The position numbers and the translations under genes are program-made. From Streptomyces sp. TBY4 (GTDB lineage: Bacteria; Actinomycetota; Actinomycetes; Streptomycetales; Streptomycetaceae), in NCBI RefSeq assembly GCF_024213195.1, contig NZ_JANAVF010000025.1, positions 50,112-114,111 on the forward strand: 64,000 bases of DNA, in the 5' to 3' direction. Each line of letters starts with the position of its first letter. Within the stretch, counting starts at the first letter, position 1. The notes below the pieces were generated by a model, which was given only the letters and a program-made list of their open reading frames with translations, was not told the DNA's origin and did not search any database. Positions 41,926 to 49,607 of this stretch are shown one piece after another.

Positions 41926-43143
41926 GTGGATGTGAGGATCTTGAAAAGCAGCTTCGCGGTGGTGGAGAGACGGGCCGAGCACGCGGTCAAGTTCTTCTAC
42001 TCCCACCTCTTCTGGCACAACCCCGGAGTCCGTGATCTCTTCCCGGCCTCCTTCGAAGACATGGAACGACAGCGGGACCGGCTCTTCGCCGCGCTCACCC
42101 ATGTGATCGCCCATCTGGAGAACGAGACGCTCGTCCCCTATCTGCGCGACCTCGGCCGCGACCACCGCAAGTTCCTGGCGGGCCCCGAGCACTACGCGGC
42201 CGTGGGCACCAGCCTCATCGCCGCGCTCGCCGAGGCCTCCGGGTCCGCCTGGCATCCCCAGGCGGAAAAGGCCTGGTCGGAGGCGTACCAGGTGATCGCC
42301 GACGCGATGATGGCCGGCGCCGCCGCCAGCGAGGACCCGCCCTGGTGGGACGCGGAAGTCGTACGCCACCTGCTGTACGGGGAGGACATCGGCGTCCTGA
42401 CCCTCAGCCCGCACGCCCCTTTCCCCCATCTCCCCGGCCAGTACACGAGCGTGAGCAGCGACCGGGTGCCGACGACCTGGCGCACGTACTCCGTGGGGAA
42501 CGCCCCGCGCGCCGACGGGACGATCGACCTGCACGTCAGCCGGATCGAGGGCGGCCGCCTCAGCACCGCCCTGATCCGCGAGAGCCGGCCCGGGGACGTG
42601 CTGCGGCTCGGCGCGGCCGGCGGGCAGATGGCCTTCCGCCGCGAGGACCGCCCGGTCAGCTTCATCGCCGCCGGCACCGGCTGGGCCCCGGTCCGCGCGA
42701 TGCTGGAGGACCTGGCGGAACACCCTCCCGATCAGGACGTGCGGCTCTTCGTGGTCGCACGGGACGCCGCCCACCTCTACGACCGCCCGCTCATCGACGC
42801 GTGGGCGGCCTCCTTCGGCTGGCTGAGCGTCACCTACATCACCCCCGCCCCCGGCCAGCACCGCAACCAGGCCACCGACCGCCTGGCGACGGCGCTGAGC
42901 AACCGCGGGCTCTGGCCCGACCAGGACGTCTACCTGAGCGGTCCGCCGCAGTTCATCCGGGAGACCGCGTACCTCCTGGAGGAACTCGGCACACGCCCCG
43001 ACCGGCTCTTCTACGACTCCGTACCCGCCAGTGGCAAGGGCCACGACCAGGGAAACCGCCCGATGGGCTTCGGCGAGTGGTTCCTGAACCGCCCCGATCC
43101 GCACTGGCACAACCCGTCCGGCCGCGCTCCCCGGGAGTATTGA
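41926..43143 (+). CDS. Flavohaemoglobin-like protein (globin + FAD/NAD reductase)
   Basis: 405 aa from GTG at 41926 (GTG 41932 also possible). Residues 1-135 are a globin domain (SSFAVVERRAEHAVKFFYSHLF, proximal His in LGRDHRKFLAGPEHYAAVG). Residues ~150-390 are a ferredoxin-reductase-like module: FAD motif RTYSVGNAPR, NAD-binding AAGTGWAPVRAMLEDL, and DVYLSGPPQFIRET. Family members oxidise nitric oxide to nitrate or reduce other acceptors using NAD(P)H. Sequence around the FAD motif differs from classic Hmp (RxYS present, loop shorter). 115 bp from the divergent P450, so co-regulation or electron delivery is possible. Confidence 0.87.
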   Translation: MDVRILKSSFAVVERRAEHAVKFFYSHLFWHNPGVRDLFPASFEDMERQRDRLFAALTHVIAHLENETLVPYLRDLGRDHRKFLAGPEHYAAVGTSLIAALAEASGSAWHPQAEKAWSEAYQVIADAMMAGAAASEDPPWWDAEVVRHLLYGEDIGVLTLSPHAPFPHLPGQYTSVSSDRVPTTWRTYSVGNAPRADGTIDLHVSRIEGGRLSTALIRESRPGDVLRLGAAGGQMAFRREDRPVSFIAAGTGWAPVRAMLEDLAEHPPDQDVRLFVVARDAAHLYDRPLIDAWAASFGWLSVTYITPAPGQHRNQATDRLATALSNRGLWPDQDVYLSGPPQFIRETAYLLEELGTRPDRLFYDSVPASGKGHDQGNRPMGFGEWFLNRPDPHWHNPSGRAPREY

Positions 43144-43175
43144 CGCCGGCGCGGGACGATTCCCGCCGCTGAGGG

Positions 43176-44165
43176 CTACTCGCCGACGCCCTCGGCCGCA
43201 CGGATCGCGTCCCGGTAGGTCCGGGCCGCCGCGCGCAGCGCGGTCTCGGGGTCGGTCCCCGCCGCCTCGGCGCGCGCCGCCAGTTCCAGCAGTTCGTACC
43301 CGACCCCCTCCCCGCGGGGCAGGTCCACGGGCACCGCCCCCGCACGGGCGCGGCCCGCCAGCTTGGCCGCCAGCGCGAGACCCGGCTGGCCCAGCGGAAT
43401 CCCGTCGGTCACCGACTCCCGCTGCTTCTCCACCTGCTTGGTGCGCTGCCAGTGCGCGTGCACGTCCTCCGGGGTCTTCGCCGTCGCGTCGCCGAAGACG
43501 TGCGGGTGCCGGTGGATCAGCTTCTCGACCAGGGCTCCGGCGACGTCGTCGATGGAGAACGGCTCGTCCTCCTCACCGGATCCGCCCTCCTCCGCGATCC
43601 GCGCGTGGAAGACCACCTGGAGCAGGACGTCCCCGAGCTCCTCGCGCAGTTCCGCGCGGTCCCCGGCCTCGATGGCCTCGACCAGCTCGTAGGCCTCTTC
43701 GATGGCGTACTTCGCCAGTCCCTCGTGCGTCTGCTCCGAGGTCCAGGGGCATTCGCGCCGGACCCGGTCCATGACCTGCACGAGGTCGAGCAGGCGTGCG
43801 CCGGGCAGGTCGTACGAGCCCGGCAGCAGCTCCAGGTCCGGTACGGCGACCCGGCCCGAGCCGGCGAAGCGGGCCAGCCCGTCGGTGAGCCGCCGGTCCC
43901 CCTCGCCGCTGAGCAGGACGACGACCGTCCGCCCCCCGGCGCACTCCTCGATCAGCGCCTGGGCGTCGGGGGTCTCCAGGGCGACGCCGACGCCCGCCTC
44001 GCGGAGGTAGGGGAGCTGGACGTGGCCCGGGTCGGCGCACAGCACCCGGTCGGCGGCGTGCAGGGTCTGCCAGGCCGGCCAGGACAGCATGCCGGGGGCC
44101 ACCCGGTGGCTCGTGGTCAGCAGCACGATGCGGCCGGTGGGCTCGGAGGACACGTCGTCAGTCAC
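43176..44165 (-). CDS. mazG: MazG nucleotide pyrophosphohydrolase with N-terminal methylase-like domain
   Basis: 329 aa. The N-terminal ~110 residues (RIVLLTTSHRVAPGMLSWPAWQTL ... VLLSGEGD) resemble the tetrapyrrole-methylase-like domain often fused to MazG. The MazG core at ~125-290 has LVQVMDRVRRECPWTSEQTHEGL, the metal site EEAYELVEAIE with REELGDVLLQVVFHARIA, and DVHAHWQRTKQVEK. It hydrolyses (d)NTPs to monophosphates, cleaning the nucleotide pool. The GTG at 44165 abuts GGAGG, so GTG 44153 (12 bases away) may be the true start. Same strand as the SurA-type lipoprotein gene 30 bp upstream. Confidence 0.9.
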   Translation of the reverse strand: MTDDVSSEPTGRIVLLTTSHRVAPGMLSWPAWQTLHAADRVLCADPGHVQLPYLREAGVGVALETPDAQALIEECAGGRTVVVLLSGEGDRRLTDGLARFAGSGRVAVPDLELLPGSYDLPGARLLDLVQVMDRVRRECPWTSEQTHEGLAKYAIEEAYELVEAIEAGDRAELREELGDVLLQVVFHARIAEEGGSGEEDEPFSIDDVAGALVEKLIHRHPHVFGDATAKTPEDVHAHWQRTKQVEKQRESVTDGIPLGQPGLALAAKLAGRARAGAVPVDLPRGEGVGYELLELAARAEAAGTDPETALRAAARTYRDAIRAAEGVGE

Positions 44166-44195
44166 CCTCCGAACCTACCTCCCCCGGGAGACGGC

Positions 44196-44816
44196 CTAGG
44201 CGCCGGCCGGGGGCTGCTCGGGCCGGGTGACCTGGGTGATCCACGGGGTCACGTGCTCGCCGAGGGTGACCCGCTGGGGGTCCCAGACGCCGTAGCGCGG
44301 GTTGACCTCGATGCCGAGCCCGGCCGCCGCCTTCGAGGCGGGTTCGGCGAGCTTGCCCTCGCCGTACTTGGCGTTCAGCTTCTCGAAGAGCACCTGGTCC
44401 CGGACCCAGCGCTCGATCTGGTCGGGGGCGACGGCGGCCTTCTGCAGGATCGCCTCCTCGAAGGCGGCGGCCCCCCGGTTGCCCTCGTCGTAGGCCTTGC
44501 GGGCCTCTTGGAGCTCCTTGGGGGTGACGGTGATCCCCGCGTCCTTCGCCATCCGGTCGAGGATCCGGCTCTGCAGCATCGTGCTGAGCTTGACCCGGTC
44601 GAGCTGCGGAACGGCCGCGATGAGCTCGGCCGCGTGTTCGGAGCGGTTCTGTGCGGTGCGGACGTCGTTCACCTGGGCCTGGAGCGCGGAGGTGGTGATC
44701 CGTTCGCCGCCGATCACGGCCGCGGTGCCGGGGCGTGCTTCGCCCGAGCACGCGGACAGCAGAGGGGCCGCCAGGAGCAGGGCGGCGGAAACGGAGAGCG
44801 CTGTGCGACGGTGCAA
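44196..44816 (-). CDS. SurA N-terminal-type lipoprotein chaperone
   Basis: 206 aa with a TTG start at 44816 (GGAGG at a six-base spacing leaves little doubt). Lipobox LLSAC at residues ~19-23, so it is a membrane-anchored lipoprotein. The rest is the helical SurA N-terminal / trigger-factor-like chaperone fold (VIGGERITTSALQAQVNDVRTAQ, SRILDRMAKDAGITVTPKELQEARKAY). No PPIase domain. It probably assists folding of secreted proteins. It is followed closely by mazG, a pairing that I recall as usual in Streptomyces. Confidence 0.9.
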   Translation of the reverse strand: MHRRTALSVSAALLLAAPLLSACSGEARPGTAAVIGGERITTSALQAQVNDVRTAQNRSEHAAELIAAVPQLDRVKLSTMLQSRILDRMAKDAGITVTPKELQEARKAYDEGNRGAAAFEEAILQKAAVAPDQIERWVRDQVLFEKLNAKYGEGKLAEPASKAAAGLGIEVNPRYGVWDPQRVTLGEHVTPWITQVTRPEQPPAGA

Positions 44817-44992
44817 AGGAGCCTCCAGGGCCGGGAGATTGTGCTTCGGTGCACAAGGGCCGTGCGGTGATCGATGTTATGCAGTCGAGGTGATCAGAGC
44901 CACTGGTTCGACCAACGATTCCGGGGGTGTTGGGGTTAGCGTCCACCGATGGCCATCCTTCGGCCCACCGGGGGTGCCACGGTCGGCCCACC

Positions 44993-47344
44993 ATGTCGAC
45001 ACCGCACAGCTCCCCGCGCCGCCCCGCTCTGTTCGGCTCGGCGCTCGCCGCCCTGGTCACGGTGGTGGCCGTGGGCGCCGGAGACGCCGTGGCGCGCGTC
45101 TTCCCGTACGGGCCCCGCCACCGCAGCATCAACGACCTCGGCAATCAGTTCGTGCCCTTCCACGCGCACCTGTGGGACCTGCTGCACGGGCGGGCCGGGG
45201 GCGGGCTGCTGCTGAACTGGCAGTCCGGGTACGGGACCAGCTTCCTGCCCGACTTCGGGACCTACCTGACCAGCCCGTTCGCGGTCCTGGTGGGGCTGTT
45301 CCCGCGCCAGGACATCGACCTCGCGGTGTACGTGGTCACCGTGCTCAAGACGGCGGCCGCGGCGGCGGCGATGGCCTGGCTGCTGCGCACCCAGCGGCGC
45401 GGGCCGGCCTGGGCGGCGGGGCTGCTCGGGGCCTCGTACGCGCTGTGCGGCTGGTCGGTGATCGAGGCCTCGTACAACCCGATGTGGCTGGACGGGCTGA
45501 TCGCCCTCCCGCTCCTGTGTCTGACGGGTGAGTGGGCGCTGCGCTCGCGCCGGCCGGTGGCGGCCGTCGTGGTGGTGGCGCTCTGCTGGACCGCGAACTT
45601 CTACACCGCCTACATGGCGACGCTGGGCGCGGTCCTGGTGCTGCTGGTCCGGCTGCTCCTGACCCGGGAGGGCGCGCGGGACCGGCTACGGGTCCTCGCG
45701 CGGGCGGCCCTGACCACCACCCTCGGCGTCGCCCTGTCGGCCCCGGTGCTGCTGCCCCTCTTCCTCAGCTCGAAGCAGGCCTACCCGGGGTGGTTCAAGC
45801 CCTTCGTGCCGGTGCCGACCGGGGACCTGCTGGCCCGGCTGCTGCCCGCCACCTACTCCTTCTCCACCCCCGCCCTGTTCATCGGCACCGGGACCCTGCT
45901 CCTCGCGGCGGCCCTGCCCTTCCACCGGGCCGTGGCCGGGCGGGAGCGGCTGGTGTGGACGGTGCTCGTCCTGCTGGTGCTGCTGTCCTTCCAGTGGAAG
46001 GCGACCCACCTGGCCTGGCACCTCTTCGCGACCCCCAACGGCAGCCCGTACCGGCAGACCTTCGTGCTGGCCGGGATCGTGGTGATGGCCGCCTGGGCGG
46101 GGCTGTCGGCCGGCCCGCCCGGGCCGTGGGCGCTGGCGGGCGGCGCGGCGGTGCTGGCCGTCGTCCTGCTCGCGGCGAGCGGGAGCGCGCTTGCCACCGG
46201 GTGGGGGCTCGCCCTCTTCGGCGGCGGGCTGGTCCTGGCGGGCGCCGCCTGGTGGGCGCTGCGCCACCGGCGCCTCGTGCTGCCCGCGGCGGCCGTGCTG
46301 GCGCTGGTACTGCTGGCCCAGGCGGCGGCGACCACCGCCCACGGGGAGCGCGGCAAGCTGGCCGGGCTGGACGACTACCCGGCGTGGGGCGCGGCGCACA
46401 CCGCGCGGGCCGGGGCCCTGGCGGGAGCCGGTGGCTGGCCCGCGTACCGCACGGACGCCGGGCGGCCCGCGCTGACCGGCAACGACCCGATGCTGCTGGG
46501 CGGGGAGGGCGGTGCGTACTACAGCAGCCACACCCCGGACCTGTTCACCCGGACCATGGTGGCCCTGGGGGCGGGCTGGACCTCGCGCGGCCGCAACGTG
46601 CAGAGCCTGGACAACCCGGTGACGGACGCCGTCTTCTCGGTCGGCGCCCGCCTGCGGCCGGACGGCACCGTCGCCCGCGCCGAGGTCCCGCCGCTGGTCA
46701 CCGTCCGCCCGCCGGGCCCGGAAACGGCGTACGGGGCCTCGCCCTTCGCCAACCAGGAGCTGCTGCTCGGCACGCGCGTGTACGAGGATCCGCTCTCCCC
46801 CGGGGTCTGCCGGGCGGGCACGGAGGCCTTCCTGTGGGCCCCGGAGTACAACGCGACGGCCCGCCTCGCCGACGGGCCGGCCTTCCGGCTGAACGCCAAC
46901 CCGCCGCGCAACAGGGCCGCCCTGCAGCCGCTGGGGCCCTCCCGGGGCCCGGCCTCGGCGCTGGTCTTCGAGCAGGCGGCGCCGGCGCACTGGCAGCTGT
47001 CCTGCCTGGACCGCTCCCTGCTGACCGCGGCCGTCGCCCGGCTGCGGGCCACGGCCGCGGTCTCGGTACGGGTCGGCTCCTCGGGCGTCCGCGCGGAGCT
47101 CCCGCCGGGAAGCACGGGCACGGCGGTGCTCTCCGCCCCCGCGATCGCGGGCTGGAGCTGCAACGGCCGCCCGGCCGCGGCCCGTCTGGGGCTGGTCGCG
47201 GTCCCGCTGGACGGCCGCACCACCAGCCTCACCTGCACCTTCCGGCCCCCGGGCCTCATCCCGGGCGCAGCGGTCGCGGCGACGGCCCTGCTGGCCCTGG
47301 CGGGCCTGCTGGGGCTGCGCCGGTGGCGGCGTCAGCGGACCTGA
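44993..47344 (+). CDS. YfhO-family polytopic membrane protein
   Basis: 783 aa from ATG at 44993. About 12-13 membrane segments in the first ~490 residues, with YfhO signatures NDLGNQFVPFHAHLWDLLHG, NWQSGYGTSFLPDFGTYLTSP and SYNPMWLDGLIALPLL. A ~270-residue extracytoplasmic domain follows and a last helix (AVAATALLALAGLLGL). YfhO proteins are GT-C-like glycosyltransferases; in Firmicutes some glycosylate teichoic acids, so a role in decorating a cell-wall polymer is likely but inferred. It diverges from the SurA-type gene and converges on the kinase gene, whose stop overlaps by 13 bp. Confidence 0.88.
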   Translation: MSTPHSSPRRPALFGSALAALVTVVAVGAGDAVARVFPYGPRHRSINDLGNQFVPFHAHLWDLLHGRAGGGLLLNWQSGYGTSFLPDFGTYLTSPFAVLVGLFPRQDIDLAVYVVTVLKTAAAAAAMAWLLRTQRRGPAWAAGLLGASYALCGWSVIEASYNPMWLDGLIALPLLCLTGEWALRSRRPVAAVVVVALCWTANFYTAYMATLGAVLVLLVRLLLTREGARDRLRVLARAALTTTLGVALSAPVLLPLFLSSKQAYPGWFKPFVPVPTGDLLARLLPATYSFSTPALFIGTGTLLLAAALPFHRAVAGRERLVWTVLVLLVLLSFQWKATHLAWHLFATPNGSPYRQTFVLAGIVVMAAWAGLSAGPPGPWALAGGAAVLAVVLLAASGSALATGWGLALFGGGLVLAGAAWWALRHRRLVLPAAAVLALVLLAQAAATTAHGERGKLAGLDDYPAWGAAHTARAGALAGAGGWPAYRTDAGRPALTGNDPMLLGGEGGAYYSSHTPDLFTRTMVALGAGWTSRGRNVQSLDNPVTDAVFSVGARLRPDGTVARAEVPPLVTVRPPGPETAYGASPFANQELLLGTRVYEDPLSPGVCRAGTEAFLWAPEYNATARLADGPAFRLNANPPRNRAALQPLGPSRGPASALVFEQAAPAHWQLSCLDRSLLTAAVARLRATAAVSVRVGSSGVRAELPPGSTGTAVLSAPAIAGWSCNGRPAAARLGLVAVPLDGRTTSLTCTFRPPGLIPGAAVAATALLALAGLLGLRRWRRQRT

Positions 47345-48840
47345 CCGAGCCAGAGCAGGGTGCGGCGGACCTCCTCGGAGAAGGGGTGGTTCGGCCCGTG
47401 CAGGCGTTCCGCGTCGAAGAGGAGGCGGGCCAGGGTGTCGTGGGCCGCCGGACGGTCGCCGAGGGAGAGCAGCAAGTGCGCTATCCGGCGGCGGACCTCC
47501 AGCGGGAGCCCCGGGTCCGGGTTCGCGTAGTGGTTCTCGAAGAGCGGCAGCAGCGCCCGGTACTCGGCGAGGGCGGCCGCCGGTTCGCCGAGCTGTTCCA
47601 GGCACTGGGCCGCGTCGTAGCGGAAGCGCAGGGACTGCGGGTCGCCGGCCGGGAACTCCTCCGCGAGCCGCCGCAGTTCGGGCAGGGCACGGCGGTACTG
47701 GCCGTCGTCCATCAGCGTGGCCGCGTACTGCTTGCGCAGGGAGCGGACCACCGGCGAGTGCGCGCCGTGCTGCTCGGCCGCCGCCGGGAGGATCCCGCCG
47801 AGGATGTCCACCGCCTGCGTGAGCATGCCCTGGTCCAGGAGCTTCTTGGCCTCCTCCACGGCCGCCGGGACGTCCGGCCTCGGCGGCGGGGGCGGGGTGG
47901 CGGGCCGGGGCGGGATCACGGTGGCGCGGTCGGGCCAGGGGGCCTGCGGGCGCAGGAAGGGCCGGGTCGGGTCCAGGGGACCGGTGGGGGCGCCCGAGCC
48001 GTGGTGGGGCAGCAGCGGCGCGAGGGCCGCGTACACCGCCTGCGCGGAAGCCGGCCGCTCCTGCGGGTCCTTGGCCAGCAGGCTCAGGAGTACGGCCTCC
48101 AGCTGCTGCGGGACCTCGGGGCGCAACTGGCGCACCGGGAGCGGGGGTTCGTACAGGTGCCGGTGGAGCACCCCGAGGGCCGTGGAGCCGGCGAAGGGGA
48201 CGTTGCCGGACAGCAGCTCGTACAGGACCACGCCGAGCGCGTACAGGTCGGTGTGCGGGCCGACGGCCCCGCCCATGGCCTGCTCGGGGGCCATGTACGC
48301 GGGACTGCCGATGGGCGAACCGGTGCTGGTGAGGCGGGTGGTGTCGGTGTCCATCACGGAGGCGACACCGAGGTCCAGGACCAGCACGGTGCCGTCGGGG
48401 CGGACCATGACGTTGCGCGGCTTCAGGTCCCGGTGCACGATCGGCACCGCGTGCACGGCCGACAGCACCGAGCACAGCTGCGCGATCACCGAGACCGCCC
48501 ACGGCCAGGGGTAGGGGTCGTGCTCGGCGAGGTGGTCGGCGAGGTCGGCGCCCTCGACGTATCCCATGACGAGGTACAGCTCGTCCCCGTCGCTGCCCGC
48601 GTCGTGCACGGTGACCAGCCCGGGGTGGTCCACCTGCGCGGTGACCCGGCATTCGCGCACGAAGCGGCGGCGCAGCTCCTCGGCCACCGAGCCGGGGCCG
48701 GCCACCTTGTCGGGGCGCAGCAGTTTGACCGCGACGCGGCGGTCCAGGCGCCGGTCGTACGCCGTCCACACCTGGCCCATGCCGCCCTGACCCAGGATGG
48801 TGGCGAGCTGGTAGCGGTCCCCGATGATCCGGTCCGTCAC
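47332..48840 (-). CDS. Ser/Thr protein kinase with TPR-like C-terminus
   Basis: 502 aa, GTG start overlapping the upstream stop as GTGA (48837-48840). Hanks-type kinase domain ~1-270: GQGGMGQVW, catalytic Lys in VAVKLL, HRDLKPRNVM, DLG in place of DFG, and GSPAYMAPEQA. No membrane helix; instead a Pro-rich hinge and ~180 residues of TPR-like helices (AVEEAKKLLDQGMLTQAVDILGGI, YRRALPELRRLAEEF). It is thus a cytoplasmic PknB-like kinase. Coupled to the small membrane protein gene upstream, a possible partner or substrate. Confidence 0.93.
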   Translation of the reverse strand: MTDRIIGDRYQLATILGQGGMGQVWTAYDRRLDRRVAVKLLRPDKVAGPGSVAEELRRRFVRECRVTAQVDHPGLVTVHDAGSDGDELYLVMGYVEGADLADHLAEHDPYPWPWAVSVIAQLCSVLSAVHAVPIVHRDLKPRNVMVRPDGTVLVLDLGVASVMDTDTTRLTSTGSPIGSPAYMAPEQAMGGAVGPHTDLYALGVVLYELLSGNVPFAGSTALGVLHRHLYEPPLPVRQLRPEVPQQLEAVLLSLLAKDPQERPASAQAVYAALAPLLPHHGSGAPTGPLDPTRPFLRPQAPWPDRATVIPPRPATPPPPPRPDVPAAVEEAKKLLDQGMLTQAVDILGGILPAAAEQHGAHSPVVRSLRKQYAATLMDDGQYRRALPELRRLAEEFPAGDPQSLRFRYDAAQCLEQLGEPAAALAEYRALLPLFENHYANPDPGLPLEVRRRIAHLLLSLGDRPAAHDTLARLLFDAERLHGPNHPFSEEVRRTLLWLGQVR

Positions 48841-49466
48841 GGGCGGGGGCCCTCGTCCCGGGGCGGCTGCTGGCGCAGGAGCTCGCTGAGCTCGTCGAGT
48901 TCGGCGCGGACCTGCCCGATGCGCGGGGGCGGCGCCGGGGCGGGCGCGGGCTCGGGGGCCGGCTGCCGCGGGGGCTGCGGGGGCTGGTGCGGGGCCTGCG
49001 GGGACTGGTGCTGCGCGGGCTGGGCCGCCGGCGGGTATCCGTAGGCGGGTCCGGTCTGCTGCTGGGGCGGTACGTAGGGAGAGGCGGGCGGCGGGTACCA
49101 GCCGGCCGCGGCGGGCCCGGCCTTGAGCGCCTCGAAGTGCCGGATCTCGGCGACGAGGTAGTACACGCACACCGCGAGACCGGTCGCCAGCGTGCCGAAG
49201 GCCCCGACGTTGCCCTGCCAGCCGCTGGTGTCGGGGGTGGGGTCCGCGCCGATGAACCCGAGCCACAGGATCAGGGCGGCGCCGGACGCCCCCATCAGCC
49301 ACCAGTCGCGGGTCTTGCGGGTGACCAGCGCGAGCCGCAGCATCGTCCCCCAGGCGAGGAACCCGCAGCTCAGGATCGGCAGCAGCGCGAACAGCACGCG
49401 CAGCGCCACCACGCCCCCGGTGCTGGGCTGGTGACCGTGGGGCGGCGGGGTGCCGGGGCCGTGCAT
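48837..49466 (-). CDS. Membrane protein with Pro/Gln-rich tail
   Basis: 209 aa. Four hydrophobic segments (VALRVLFALLPILSCGFLAWGT; DWWLMGASGAALILWLGFIG; VGAFGTLATGLAVCVYYLVA, plus a split of the first), then a cytoplasmic tail of ~100 residues rich in Pro, Gln and Ala with YPPPASPYVPPQQQ and a helical end (VRAELDELSELLRQQ). GGAG six bases before ATG 49466. The 4-bp overlap with the kinase gene argues that the two proteins act together, perhaps with this one as anchor or substrate. Family not recognised. Confidence 0.8.
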   Translation of the reverse strand: MHGPGTPPPHGHQPSTGGVVALRVLFALLPILSCGFLAWGTMLRLALVTRKTRDWWLMGASGAALILWLGFIGADPTPDTSGWQGNVGAFGTLATGLAVCVYYLVAEIRHFEALKAGPAAAGWYPPPASPYVPPQQQTGPAYGYPPAAQPAQHQSPQAPHQPPQPPRQPAPEPAPAPAPPPRIGQVRAELDELSELLRQQPPRDEGPRP

Positions 49467-49607
49467 CGCTGCTCCTGACGGGCCGTGCGGAGGAAGGGTG
49501 AAGGATTCGGGGTCCGAAGGGTATGAGGGTATACAGCCTTCCCGGCCGGGAGTGAGGGGATGCGCTCAACCGTTGTACGGTCGCAGCCCGGCCCGACGGC
49601 CTAGCAC

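Noticed and set aside
40506..43143. P450 as part of a secondary-metabolite cluster
   Set aside because: No synthase, ligase or tailoring neighbours; the surroundings are conserved core genes.
45532..49044. 1170-codon plus-strand open frame
   Set aside because: It crosses the YfhO, kinase and membrane-protein genes on both strands; composition is Gly/Ala/Arg-rich and nothing is recognisable.
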